From: Methanolobus bombayensis
GTDB taxonomy: Archaea; Halobacteriota; Methanosarcinia; Methanosarcinales; Methanosarcinaceae
Assembly (NCBI RefSeq): GCF_017873415.1
Contig: NZ_JAGGKD010000010.1
Coordinates: 16,165 to 80,164 of the forward strand
DNA length: 64,000 nt
Direction of reading: 5' to 3'
A model generated the notes under the pieces. That model ran no database searches and was not told where the DNA came from. It saw nothing but the letters and a program-made list of their open reading frames with translations. Each line of letters opens with the position of its first letter. The stretch's first letter is position 1. The position numbers and the translations under genes were made by a program. Below are positions 15,613 to 24,044 of this stretch, in pieces.

Positions 15613-16539
15613 CTATTTTTTCCCATTGCGATGATGATTATAAGAGTCCATCACATGGGATATCTCTTTATGAGTATGTTCGTGAATATGCAAATGAATA
15701 TGACCTTCTGTCCCCTCAATTGTTCTTGTCAGGACCTCCACTGCCTCATCAAAGGACAATGGCAAATCATCTGAAGAATAGCCAAAACAGTTCAGGACCT
15801 TGAACAACTTAAAGACATCCGGAGCCTCAAGACTATTGTCCTTAAGAAGCGACCAGTCAGAAAATATATCCCTTGGAGAACCTTCCGCAACTATGCGCTT
15901 ATTTAGAACATAAACACGATCTGCAAGTGTCGGAAGAGCATTGACATCATGCATTGCGATAATTGTAGTTATTCCATCCCGCTCGTTAAGATCACTGATT
16001 AGACTGATAAAATCCGCACGGCTTTTTGGATCAAGATTCGCAGTGGGCTCATCAAGTACCAGCACTTTTGGTTCCATTGAAAGCACTGCAGCAAGTGCAA
16101 CCCTTTTTTTCTGTCCGTAACTTAGATTGTGAGAAACTTTTTTTTCAAAACCCTCAAGACCGACCTTTGAAAGGGCTTTATTAACACGCTTTTCAACTTC
16201 TTCTTCATCAAGACCCATATTAATAGGACCAAAAGCAACATCATCGAATACGGTTGGCATGAACAGCTGGTCATCAGGATCCTGAAAAACAACACCTACC
16301 TGATGAATCCTATCCTCTATTTTCATGTCAGAGATTCTTTTACCAAATACCCGGACATCACCCTGTGGATTTTTGATTGTTCCATTGAGGTGCAGGAAAA
16401 ATGTAGTTTTGCCAGCTCCGTTTGGACCAACTACAACGACCTTTTCACCTTCATAAATTGTGAGACCTATATCCTCAAGGGCTTTTGTTCCATCAGAATA
16501 GGAATAGTTCAGATCTTCAACCTTGATTGCTTCTACCAT
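15613..16539 (-). CDS. nikO: Nickel ECF transporter ATPase NikO (CbiO-like) with His-rich tail
   Basis: ATPase of an energy-coupling-factor importer. The 308-residue protein has Walker [10 protein letters not shown] near residue 38, the Q-loop FQDPDDQLF typical of Cbi/Ecf ATPases, signature LSYGQKKR near 140 and Walker [14 protein letters not shown]. The C-terminal tail is unusual: [13 protein letters not shown] plus further histidines (about residues 279-303), a likely metal-binding segment that argues for nickel or cobalt. It is the last gene of the run nikM-nikL-nikQ-nikO, 18 bases after nikQ. Nickel rather than cobalt is inferred from the NikK and NikL partners. Confidence 0.9.
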   Translation of the reverse strand: MVEAIKVEDLNYSYSDGTKALEDIGLTIYEGEKVVVVGPNGAGKTTFFLHLNGTIKNPQGDVRVFGKRISDMKIEDRIHQVGVVFQDPDDQLFMPTVFDDVAFGPINMGLDEEEVEKRVNKALSKVGLEGFEKKVSHNLSYGQKKRVALAAVLSMEPKVLVLDEPTANLDPKSRADFISLISDLNERDGITTIIAMHDVNALPTLADRVYVLNKRIVAEGSPRDIFSDWSLLKDNSLEAPDVFKLFKVLNCFGYSSDDLPLSFDEAVEVLTRTIEGTEGHIHLHIHEHTHKEISHVMDSYNHHRNGKK

Positions 16540-16557
16540 ATTTTTACCGTAATTACA

Positions 16558-17316
16558 TCATATAAATTGATAAGCATGCACAAAGATTGCAATTCCCACC
16601 ATACATGTACTTAGTACATAATCCTTTGCGCTCATTTTCAGATGAACCAAGGTCCTTGGCCTGCCACTATATCCCTTTGAAACCATTGACTCATAGACCC
16701 TTCTTGTCCTGTCATAACTTTTTATGATAATCATGCCGAGCATATTTCCGAATATGGAAAGTCCGTGATAATTGGCTTTTAAGCTGAATCCCTTACATTC
16801 CATGGATTCCCACATCCTGCTAAACTCATCGGTTATCACAAAGATGTAACGATAAGTGAACATGAGCATCTGAACAAGCGTCCCTGGAATTTTCAAGGCA
16901 TACAGGGTTTTCATCGTCATATCGAATCTTGTAGTTGCCAGCATGGTAAGAGCAAGAGTTACTGCAGCCAGTGCTCTCATGATTATGAGTGAAGCAAATA
17001 TCAGGCCATCAAGTGTGACTGAAATTCCCGATATATTTGCAATTTCCCTGCCCTCTACAGTTAACGGCATTACCAGTAGCAAAGGAAATAGAAAGAAAAA
17101 AACCATCCTGATCCTTTTCAGTGCAAATCCAGGAGGTAACCGGGATACCAGTAATATGAAAAAAGAGAAAACCAAACCTGAAAAAGCAACCCTTATGTCA
17201 TTAACAAAAACAAGCGAGAATATAAGAAAAGTAAATGACACGATCTTGGCCCGGGGATCAAAGCGATGAATGGGAGAATCCATCGAAGAATATGCATCTA
17301 TTTCCGGGTATTCCAT
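16558..17316 (-). CDS. nikQ: ECF transporter transmembrane subunit NikQ (CbiQ-like)
   Basis: The 252-residue membrane scaffold that couples the NikO ATPase to the substrate-binding NikM. It begins with the family opening (SPIHRFDPRAKIV), has about five membrane helices, and carries two conserved coupling segments near the C-terminus: RYIFVITDEFSRMWESMECKG and RVYESMVSKGYSGRPRTL, which contact the ATPase. Gaps of 38 bases to nikL and 18 to nikO indicate one transcript. Confidence 0.9.
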   Translation of the reverse strand: MEYPEIDAYSSMDSPIHRFDPRAKIVSFTFLIFSLVFVNDIRVAFSGLVFSFFILLVSRLPPGFALKRIRMVFFFLFPLLLVMPLTVEGREIANISGISVTLDGLIFASLIIMRALAAVTLALTMLATTRFDMTMKTLYALKIPGTLVQMLMFTYRYIFVITDEFSRMWESMECKGFSLKANYHGLSIFGNMLGMIIIKSYDRTRRVYESMVSKGYSGRPRTLVHLKMSAKDYVLSTCMVGIAIFVHAYQFI

Positions 17317-17354
17317 TTTATGTCACCTTTTACTCAAAGTTCCGGGAATTGGCT

Positions 17355-17810
17355 TTATTCTGATTTTGATTTCCGGACAGACAGGTACATTGCAATACCT
17401 GCTATTCCGATTATATATCCGAAACCTGCACCAATCTTTGCTTCCAGTGGAAGTTCTGCTTCTGCAGTATCTTCAGTAGCACCTCCTGTCAGAGCAAATG
17501 TCGTTTCGCTCTTGTGACCACTTTCAGAAACCTCAACTCTGTATTCTGAAACTCCAAGCTTCGGAGTGAAATAAAAGAGACCATCCGAATCGGTCTTGTC
17601 CTCAATATAAAGTTCTTCCTCGCCGTTCTTGATAGCATACACAGCAACTTCTGCATCAGCCATTGAATCTCCGCCACCAAACCAGGCTTTGATCTCAACC
17701 TCTGTAATAGTTTCCTGAACATAGACCCTGTGTGCAGAAGCAGCAGGCATAGCCATTGTAAGAACCATGACTATCAAAACCAGAATTTTCATTATTCTTA
17801 AAGAATCCAT
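17355..17810 (-). CDS. nikL: Nickel transporter accessory protein NikL
   Basis: A 151-residue exported protein with a signal peptide (about 1-26, ending AASAHRV), a carboxypeptidase-regulatory-like beta domain containing AWFGGGDSMADAEVAVYA, and a C-terminal membrane helix (about 125-145). After signal cleavage the mature chain would start with a histidine, a possible metal ligand. NikL replaces NikN in some nickel ECF systems together with NikK. It is four bases downstream of nikM and surely cotranscribed. Confidence 0.8.
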   Translation of the reverse strand: MDSLRIMKILVLIVMVLTMAMPAASAHRVYVQETITEVEIKAWFGGGDSMADAEVAVYAIKNGEEELYIEDKTDSDGLFYFTPKLGVSEYRVEVSESGHKSETTFALTGGATEDTAEAELPLEAKIGAGFGYIIGIAGIAMYLSVRKSKSE

Positions 17811-17814
17811 TATC

Positions 17815-18435
17815 TCAAACCTCCCTGTCCAGTGGTAACAGCTCCGGCCTGACTTTCAGGATGAAGGTTACAACAGAACCCGTTATTATTCCCTCGATGA
17901 TCATTACAGGAATATGAGCAACTACAATTGCATAGGCGATTTCAGTAAATTCCTCACCTGTAGTTATCAGCATTAAAGCAAGGAAAATCCCTGACAGGAT
18001 TACTCCAAGGGCACCACAGATAATACCCAGAACAGAAGCATTGATACCTTTACGATATCCATACCTGAATATCAAGTATGCAAGAAGGGCAGGAATACCC
18101 ATCATCACATTATTTATTCCAATGGTTGTAATGCCGCCGTGCTGGAAAAGAAATGCCTGTAATGTGAGGCCAACAAGCATTGCGGGGAATGCCATAATAC
18201 CAAGCACAACTCCAAGAAGTCCGGTCAAAAGAAGGTGTACACTTGTTGGACCTATGGAAACATGAACCAGGGATGCAACGAAAAAGGCACCTGTCATAAT
18301 GGAGATCTTAGGGATTTCCTCAGCCATGTCATGTCTGGATTTACATCGCCAAAGGATTATGGCATTCAATATCAGTGCAATAATCCAGCCAGTAGCAATT
18401 ACCTGGAAGGATAGTACACCGTCAGAAATATGCAT
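17815..18435 (-). CDS. nikM: Nickel-binding ECF component NikM (CbiM-like)
   Basis: The 206-residue substrate-specific membrane component. It starts with MHISDGVL, the conserved N-terminus whose His2 contributes to the metal site in CbiM/NikM proteins. About six membrane helices follow, with family segments GPTSVHLLLTGLLGVVLG and LFQHGGITTIGINNVMMG that hold further histidine and asparagine ligands. GAGGT precedes the ATG. It follows nikK by 132 bases that contain a terminator, a TATA box and a large palindrome, so it probably has its own promoter. Confidence 0.92.
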   Translation of the reverse strand: MHISDGVLSFQVIATGWIIALILNAIILWRCKSRHDMAEEIPKISIMTGAFFVASLVHVSIGPTSVHLLLTGLLGVVLGIMAFPAMLVGLTLQAFLFQHGGITTIGINNVMMGIPALLAYLIFRYGYRKGINASVLGIICGALGVILSGIFLALMLITTGEEFTEIAYAIVVAHIPVMIIEGIITGSVVTFILKVRPELLPLDREV

Positions 18436-18462
18436 AATAGTAACCTCATATGTATAATTTGG

Positions 18463-18485
18463 TATGAATTGTTTTTTAATTCATA
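18463..18485. promoter_or_regulatory. Palindromic operator candidate before nikM
   Basis: TATGAATT-N7-AATTCATA is a perfect inverted repeat. Its outer bases GTATGA...TCATAT resemble the NikR half-sites GTATGA/TCATAC known from bacteria, though the spacer is 13 rather than 16. It lies just downstream of the start site predicted from the TATA box at 18515-18522, where a bound repressor would block transcription. The identity of the regulator is inference. Confidence 0.45.
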
Positions 18486-18514
18486 TGATTTTGGACTGAG
18501 AATGAATAACAACG

Positions 18515-18522
18515 TATAAAAA
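18515..18522 (-). promoter_or_regulatory. TATA box of nikM-nikL-nikQ-nikO
   Basis: On the minus strand the sequence reads CTTTTTATAC. A start about 27 bases downstream would fall near 18491, directly before the palindrome. The T-stretch also serves as the tail of the nikK terminator. Confidence 0.4.
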
Positions 18523-18552
18523 GGGTTTGATAGAGAGGGTGACTCCCTATCA
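18519..18552 (-). terminator. Terminator of nikK
   Basis: On the minus strand TGATAGGGAG and CTCTCTATCA form a ten-position stem with one mismatch and a five-base loop (18528-18552), followed by AACCCTTTTT. It lies 15 bases after the nikK stop and should limit read-through into nikM. Confidence 0.6.
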
Positions 18553-18567
18553 TATTTTGGCTATAAT

Positions 18568-19536
18568 CTATTCTTTTCTCATAATAGTATAGAGTGCACC
18601 AAGTATGCCTGCAAGGGCAACAGATGCAATGAATCCGGGAGTACTTGCTGATTCAGGTGATGATTCAGCTGTTCCCTCAGCCATTGTTGAATCAGATGTT
18701 GCGGATACAACTTTTACAGGGAATGATTCGATTACAGGAACAATAAATACTCCTCTTACAGGCTGCCCCTCTTCAGGTTCCATTGTTGCACCAACAAACC
18801 AGATACCAGGTTCATCCAGTGTGTAAACGAAGTCACCTGCATCATTGGACTTTGTGAGTCTTGTGAAAACCATTGGTGCATCATATGGATACATCTCTTC
18901 TGCAGCTTCGACGATCTCGATACCTTTCTCAAGAGTATGATATATCTCTATTTCAACATCAGCACCAGTGAGAGCTTCACCATTGTAAAGTGCCTTACCT
19001 GAGAAGACAAATCCTTCTTCCATACCGTAGGGTCTCATGTATGGTATGATCTCAGTATCCTGACCAACTTCTGCATCCCAGCCAACCCACATTTCTTCTC
19101 CACAGTGAATTACTGCTTTGGTGAAGTCAACCATATCCTCGTCAACGTCAGCATATTTTACAGAAATGACTGAATCGCCCATCTGGTCCACTGTGAATGA
19201 TGTTTTGTAAGCAACAAAGGTTCCCATGTTACCTTCTTCGTCCATTCCATCAACAGTTGTTTCTTCAACAGTCAGCTCTTCAACAGTGCCATCTGGTTTT
19301 GTAACTGAAACTTCAGGAACAGTAGACATATCAAAAAGGATGTGTTCGTAAGGGTGACCCCACATCATATAAACATCTTTTGTGTCACCAAGCTCTGCGA
19401 TGTAATCTTCCGGAGTTACATCCCATAAGGTGTCTTCGCTATCGCTTGGGAAAACCATTGTGAAGTGAGCACTTCCCATACCTGCGGAACACATCAGCAT
19501 TCCAATGAATAATAAGCTCAAAACAATTTTTCTCAT
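18568..19536 (-). CDS. nikK: Nickel transporter accessory protein NikK (DUF4198 family)
   Basis: A 322-residue exported, membrane-anchored protein. It has a signal peptide (about 1-23, cleaved before HFTMVFPSD so that histidine becomes the mature N-terminus), a DUF4198-type beta domain (VYMMWGHPYEHILFDM, then GKALYNGEALTGADVEIEIY) and a C-terminal membrane helix (about 299-318). Proteins of this type accompany nickel ECF transporters and probably capture or deliver the metal outside the cell. It is the first gene of the nik cluster. A TATA-like box (TATATA near 19588) lies about 50 bases upstream. Confidence 0.85.
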   Translation of the reverse strand: MRKIVLSLLFIGMLMCSAGMGSAHFTMVFPSDSEDTLWDVTPEDYIAELGDTKDVYMMWGHPYEHILFDMSTVPEVSVTKPDGTVEELTVEETTVDGMDEEGNMGTFVAYKTSFTVDQMGDSVISVKYADVDEDMVDFTKAVIHCGEEMWVGWDAEVGQDTEIIPYMRPYGMEEGFVFSGKALYNGEALTGADVEIEIYHTLEKGIEIVEAAEEMYPYDAPMVFTRLTKSNDAGDFVYTLDEPGIWFVGATMEPEEGQPVRGVFIVPVIESFPVKVVSATSDSTMAEGTAESSPESASTPGFIASVALAGILGALYTIMRKE

Positions 19537-19748
19537 TATAATCTCCTACCAACATAATAGATTGAATAATCACACAGTAATACTAAATATATAGTTTGTG
19601 CTATTTATGTAGAATCTTATTCAATTTGATAATAATTAATGCTTCGATGATAAAGATTAATCATAAGACAAAAGGTTTCAGGTGATAGAGCAAATCTTTT
19701 TTAGTCTATGTAAGTTTAAAAGAGGACAAACAACTGCGGATAATCTTC

Positions 19749-20723
19749 ATGACAAAATATTCACCATTCATTGCTGCAAAAGCTGTCTGGCAGATGCACA
19801 TAAGAAAACGTCCTTTTGTTCTATCACATGCCATCAATTCCAGATGTAACATGAAATGTTCATTCTGCGAGTACTGGAAAACAGAAGGCGAAGAAATGGA
19901 GCTTCAGGACATCTTCAAGCTCCTTGATGAAGCAAGAGAATTTGGGATCCTTGTATATAATGCATGGACAGTGGAACCACTTCTCAGGAAAGACCTTCCT
20001 GGAATACTGGCGTATGCGAAAAGTATTGGAATGGTAACATCACTCATAACGAATGGGCTTTTGCTTGAAAAACGCATAGATGAACTTGTAGACCTTGACT
20101 ATCTTTCTGTTTCCGTTGATGGAACTTCCAGTTATAAAGAGATAAGAGGCATTGATCTTGAAAGAATAATGCCAGGAATCCTGAAAGCAAAAGATAAGCT
20201 TGACAATCCCCTTCTGCTAAACTGTGTGATAAGTGGAAAGAATCTGGATGATATTGAAGAACTTATCACAATGGCAAAAGATCTGGATGTGAAAATATCA
20301 TTTGAGCCTATGTACGAATTCCAGGGAATTGCGAATGATACCTGGGAAATGATGGGAATACGTGACATTTCAAAGTATCATCAGACTGTTGACAGGATAA
20401 TTGAGATGAAAAAGGAAGGTTATCCGATAATTAACTCTTATACATACCTTAAAATGGCCCGTGACCTTAATCCTGATTTTACATGCCATGCAAATGACAT
20501 CATACTTGATGTGACAGCTGATGGCAGTATAGAGAACTGCAGAATCCATCGTGAACCGATAGGACATATCAGTGAAGGAATTGCAAACGTATGGGAAAGG
20601 ACAAGGAAACTCCGAAAGGAGAAAGCACGTGATTGTCAGAAATGCCTTTTCTTTGGTTATGTTGAGAACAGCCTGATGTACAATTTCAATACTGAAGTTG
20701 CAAGGCACTATGAATGGATGTGA
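19749..20723 (+). CDS. Radical SAM protein with C-terminal cysteine domain
   Basis: A 324-residue radical SAM enzyme. The CX3CX2C motif CNMKCSFC (C33, C37, C40) binds the 4Fe-4S cluster that cleaves SAM. Further barrel signatures are LITNGLLL and LSVSVDGTS. The C-terminal part has four more cysteines (CHANDI, NCRIHRE, CQKC) resembling a shortened SPASM domain with an auxiliary cluster, plus the HpnH-like pattern ISFEPMYEF. The substrate cannot be read from the sequence. It is divergent from nikK; a cohesin-domain gene follows. No strong ribosome site precedes the ATG. Confidence 0.85.
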   Translation: MTKYSPFIAAKAVWQMHIRKRPFVLSHAINSRCNMKCSFCEYWKTEGEEMELQDIFKLLDEAREFGILVYNAWTVEPLLRKDLPGILAYAKSIGMVTSLITNGLLLEKRIDELVDLDYLSVSVDGTSSYKEIRGIDLERIMPGILKAKDKLDNPLLLNCVISGKNLDDIEELITMAKDLDVKISFEPMYEFQGIANDTWEMMGIRDISKYHQTVDRIIEMKKEGYPIINSYTYLKMARDLNPDFTCHANDIILDVTADGSIENCRIHREPIGHISEGIANVWERTRKLRKEKARDCQKCLFFGYVENSLMYNFNTEVARHYEWM

Positions 20724-20786
20724 ATTTCTCATCATATTAACTGCAATGTTTTAATATAATAACGCATCAATAATTATAAGAAATAA

Positions 20787-21443
20787 TTGAAGGTGATCAC
20801 TATTACATATATTAAAAGCTGTAAGTCATTCTCAGCCATTTCCATCTTTGTTCTTATTACACTTTTACTTGCAGGAACTGCAAACGCAGAGATATCAGTT
20901 GCCTTTTATCCGTCCCAAACCAGCGTTGAAGAAAACGAGGAGTTCACTATTGACATCATGATCGAAAGCGATGTCAATGTTTCCGGTGCTGAGATGCAAC
21001 TGACATATGACCCCGAACTAATAGAAGTTACATCCATCTCTGAAGGAAACTTTTTCAAGCAGGATGGAGAAAGCACAATATTCTCAAAGGGAACCATTGA
21101 TAATGAACTTGGAACTGTGAATGAAATATATTCAGTGATAATGGGTGATGACACAATGCTGGAACCTGATATTTTTGCTACAATAACATTGCATTCAAAG
21201 GAAAAATCAGGAGTTGCCATTCTTGAGATGAAAAATGTGATAATTACCAATTCCGCAGGAGATAGTCTGGAAACAAAAATAACCAATGCAGAGATTATAG
21301 TGGGAGACGTGGAAGTGACAACTCCGGAAAGTGGAGCAGAAACGGAAACTGAAGAAGAAAGTGTCACAACGGGTCAGAACAGTTCAATAATAGCTTTAAT
21401 TGCCTTATGCTGTTTGTATATTGTCAGAAAAAGAATAGATTAA
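20787..21443 (+). CDS. Exported cohesin-domain-like surface protein
   Basis: A protein of up to 218 residues with an N-terminal signal segment (hydrophobic about 19-32, ending GTANA), a cohesin-like beta-sandwich (EISVAFYPSQTSVEENEEFTI, then VSGAEMQLTYDPELIEV), a Glu/Thr-rich linker and a C-terminal membrane helix with a basic end (RKRID). Cohesin modules bind dockerin partners or act as surface domains. The start is unclear: the frame opens with TTG at 20787, but the obvious ribosome site AGGTGAT (20791-20797) lies after it and points to an ATT codon at 20802. The gene converges on the SAM hydrolase with eight bases between the stops. Confidence 0.75.
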   Translation: MKVITITYIKSCKSFSAISIFVLITLLLAGTANAEISVAFYPSQTSVEENEEFTIDIMIESDVNVSGAEMQLTYDPELIEVTSISEGNFFKQDGESTIFSKGTIDNELGTVNEIYSVIMGDDTMLEPDIFATITLHSKEKSGVAILEMKNVIITNSAGDSLETKITNAEIIVGDVEVTTPESGAETETEEESVTTGQNSSIIALIALCCLYIVRKRID

Positions 21444-21451
21444 GAAAGCAG

Positions 21452-22231
21452 CTAAATGCTGCCCATTATTCCTATCCGAATACTGTTCCCATTAGTCAGA
21501 TGAAGCAAGCGTGATGCACTTCCCTGATTTACAGAAATTTCAAAAAAACCGTGGCTTCCCACCAATGCAACTATTCCCCATTTTGGAACATCACTGTAGG
21601 TTTTCATGAATGGCATTTGCCTGCCGGATACTGATAAGATAGTTCCGGGTTTTATTTTATCCAGTAGCTTTTCAGCCGGAATATTTGTGATGATATTACC
21701 AAAATCATCTACATATACAACAATTGCCTCGATGAACTGTTTTTCTATGGAATAAACTGAGAAATCAAGGTCAACATAATCATCGGTTTTGCGGCCAATT
21801 TCCTGAACATCACGTCCCGCAGACAGATGAGCAGCAGCCGGGGCAAATATATCCCTTCCGTGGAACGTTGAAGAAACACTATCCGGAAGAAGACCATCCT
21901 CAATTTCATAAACCTGGAAATCTCCTAGAAGCCGGGCAGCAGGAATCAAAAGACCATTGTCCGGACCTACAAAGTACTGGTCACCTGCTTTAATAATTAT
22001 TGCCTTGCGAGCAGTGCCTACTCCTGGGTCGATCACACCTACATGAATTGTGCCGGGAGGGAAATGCCTGACCACAGAATAGATGGCAAAGGCACCAGCC
22101 CTGATATCAATAGGAGGAACAGAATGGCTAATATCAACAATCGTAACTTCAGGATTTATGCTAAGTATAACACCCTTCATGGATGCAGGATAAAGAGTTC
22201 CAAAATCAGTAGTAAGAGTAATTACTGACAT
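21452..22231 (-). CDS. SAM hydroxide adenosyltransferase (SAM hydrolase, DUF62)
   Basis: A 259-residue enzyme of the DUF62 family that splits S-adenosylmethionine to adenosine and methionine using water or hydroxide. Signatures are ITLTTDFGTLYPASMKGV at the N-terminus, HVGVIDPGVGT (about 63-73), FVGPDNGLL (about 86-94) and STFHGRDIFAPAAAHLSAG (about 122-140), which supply the conserved Asp, Arg and His. The C-terminal beta-barrel domain is complete. It lies 225 bases behind thiC, beyond that gene's terminator, and so needs its own promoter. Confidence 0.9.
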   Translation of the reverse strand: MSVITLTTDFGTLYPASMKGVILSINPEVTIVDISHSVPPIDIRAGAFAIYSVVRHFPPGTIHVGVIDPGVGTARKAIIIKAGDQYFVGPDNGLLIPAARLLGDFQVYEIEDGLLPDSVSSTFHGRDIFAPAAAHLSAGRDVQEIGRKTDDYVDLDFSVYSIEKQFIEAIVVYVDDFGNIITNIPAEKLLDKIKPGTILSVSGRQMPFMKTYSDVPKWGIVALVGSHGFFEISVNQGSASRLLHLTNGNSIRIGIMGSI

Positions 22232-22423
22232 GATATTATTTTTATCAGTTTTGATATAAATACATGTTTAAATTAGGTCCAGAATAAAATGTATTTTGCT
22301 TTATTTAGCTATACAAGTCACTGCAATAAACATAATTATGCCTTAAAGATATAACAGAAGAATATAAAGATACTGCTATTGAAAGTGAGTTAAAATAGCA
22401 AAAGATAAAAGCACAATTAATTG

Positions 22424-22462
22424 AAAAAAGAAAAGAAAAAAGTAATGTCTTTAACATTACTT
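22424..22462 (-). terminator. Terminator of thiC
   Basis: On the minus strand AAGTAATGT-TAAAG-ACATTACTT forms a perfect 9-bp stem (22440-22462) that overlaps the thiC stop codon, followed by TTTTTTCTTTTCTTTT. It is one of the clearest intrinsic-type terminators in the window. Confidence 0.85.
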
Positions 22463-23746
22463 ACAGAGGTCGTAGTTCTGGTTTACTATCTTAAGAGCGC
22501 AGAAGTCACCGCACATTGTACATGCATCTTCGTCGCCTGGTGCTCTGCTGTCTCTGATGCTTCTTGCAAGTTCTGGGTCGAGTGCATGCTTATACTGTTC
22601 TTCCCAGTCAAGTTTTGCACGTGCTCTGCCCATTGCCAAGTCAACATCACGAGCTGTTTCTGGGTACTTGACCATGTCACCAACGTGAGCAGCGATCTTT
22701 GAGGTCTTGACACCTTCAACAACATCTTCAAGGTTTGGAAGTGCAAGGTGTTCTGCTGGTGTTACATAGCAGAGGAAGTCACAGCCAGCTGCTGCGGAAG
22801 CTGATGCACCGATAGCTGTTACGATGTGGTCACGGCCTGCACCTATATCAGATACGAGTGGACCGAGCATATAGAATGGCTTTCCATCACTCATTGCCTT
22901 CATGAGTTTAACGTTCATCTCCACCTGATCAAGTGGTACGTGACCTGGTCCTTCTACGATTACCTGAAGGTCGTATTTGTCGTGTGCTTTCTGTGCGCAT
23001 TCTGAGTTGATGATGAGCTCCTGTACCTGTGCTCTGTCGGTTGCATCGTGAACTGCACCTGCACGCATTCCGTTACCGGTTGAAAGGGTAACTTCGTGTT
23101 CCTTGAGTATCTCACAGAGGTAGTCGAAGTCTGCATAAAGTGGATTTTCCTTCTCGTTGTGAAGCATCCATGTGCTCATGAATGCACCGCCACGGGAACA
23201 GAGACCACCGTATCTGCCGTGTGCCTTCAACCTGTCAAGAACAATGTTGTTGATACCTGTGTGAATAGCCATGAAGTTTGTACCGAGCTTTGCCTGCTCC
23301 TCGGTTGCGTACCAGAGATCGTCCTCGGTCATGTGAACAATAGAACCGTCTCTCTTTGCTGCTGTTATGAATGCCTGATAGAGTGGAACTGAACCTACTG
23401 GAAGGGAGATTGCGTCACATACAGCTTTCCTGATTCCAAGGAAGTCTCCACCGGTACCAAGCTCCATAAGTGTGTCTGCACCTGCTGCCTCTGCTGCCTT
23501 TGCTTTTGCAACTTCTGCATCCAGATCAACAATATCGGATGATGCACCAATGGATGCGTTTACCTTAGTTTTAAGACCTTCACCCATACCACAGATCTTT
23601 ATGTCCCTGTAAGGGGTCATTGGGATTACGATTCTTCCTGAAGCAACACCACGTCTGATAAATTCAGGATCTTTACCTTCAATCTTGGCAACGATCTTCA
23701 TCTCTTCTGTGATCTTACCATTTTTTGCATCTGTAACTATTGTCAT
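22457..23746 (-). CDS. thiC: Phosphomethylpyrimidine synthase ThiC
   Basis: A radical SAM enzyme that turns aminoimidazole ribotide into hydroxymethylpyrimidine phosphate, the pyrimidine half of thiamin. The 429-residue protein has the family segments GRIVIPMTPYRDIKICGMGEG, TLMELGTGGDFLGIR, VEGPGHVPLDQVEMNV and the C-terminal CTMCGDFCALK cluster motif (CX2CX4C). The chain is shorter than bacterial ThiC because it lacks the N-terminal domain, as in other archaea. No TPP riboswitch is visible upstream; instead a TATA box and alternating ACTTTA half-sites are present. Confidence 0.96.
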   Translation of the reverse strand: MTIVTDAKNGKITEEMKIVAKIEGKDPEFIRRGVASGRIVIPMTPYRDIKICGMGEGLKTKVNASIGASSDIVDLDAEVAKAKAAEAAGADTLMELGTGGDFLGIRKAVCDAISLPVGSVPLYQAFITAAKRDGSIVHMTEDDLWYATEEQAKLGTNFMAIHTGINNIVLDRLKAHGRYGGLCSRGGAFMSTWMLHNEKENPLYADFDYLCEILKEHEVTLSTGNGMRAGAVHDATDRAQVQELIINSECAQKAHDKYDLQVIVEGPGHVPLDQVEMNVKLMKAMSDGKPFYMLGPLVSDIGAGRDHIVTAIGASASAAAGCDFLCYVTPAEHLALPNLEDVVEGVKTSKIAAHVGDMVKYPETARDVDLAMGRARAKLDWEEQYKHALDPELARSIRDSRAPGDEDACTMCGDFCALKIVNQNYDLCK

Positions 23747-23789
23747 TGTTTATACCTCAAGTTTTGATGTAACCTACAATAACCAAATC

Positions 23790-23799
23790 GTATATAATG
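23790..23799 (-). promoter_or_regulatory. TATA box of thiC
   Basis: On the minus strand the sequence CATTATATAC gives a TATA box about 45-50 bases before the thiC ATG, predicting a short leader of roughly 20 bases. That leaves no room for a riboswitch. Confidence 0.45.
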
Positions 23800-23814
23800 T
23801 TTGTCAAAAAATAA

Positions 23815-23842
23815 ACTTTAGATAAAGTCAAGTTAACTTTAT
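23815..23842. promoter_or_regulatory. Alternating ACTTTA/TAAAGT half-sites upstream of thiC
   Basis: Three copies of one six-base half-site alternate in orientation: ACTTTA (23815-23820), TAAAGT (23823-23828) and ACTTTA (23836-23841). They form ACTTTA-GA-TAAAGT and ATAAAGT-N7-ACTTTAT. They lie 15-45 bases upstream of the TATA box, the usual place for an archaeal activator. A thiamin regulator such as ThiR is a possible reader, but this is inference. Confidence 0.45.
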
Positions 23843-24044
23843 AGATATTGATTTTTTATTTCATAGCGAAATAGCCAAAGAGATTATTTATTTCAAAAAA
23901 CAACATCAAAAAAGACAATAGTACTATAATTCATGGGAGATACATTCAGAATAGAAAAACAGGATACAACTAAAATTGTTTTGTTATCAGGAAAAATGAC
24001 GCAATATTTCAATCTTACTTACAGAATCAGGGCCTCATTAAAGA

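Noticed and set aside
19561..19625. ATTGAATAA...TTATTCAAT pair before nikK as an operator
   Set aside because: The arms are 47 bases apart in very A+T-rich DNA, so chance is likely; it does not resemble the palindrome before nikM.
23747..24044. TPP riboswitch before thiC
   Set aside because: The predicted leader is only about 20 bases and no riboswitch core sequences are present; DNA half-sites are seen instead.
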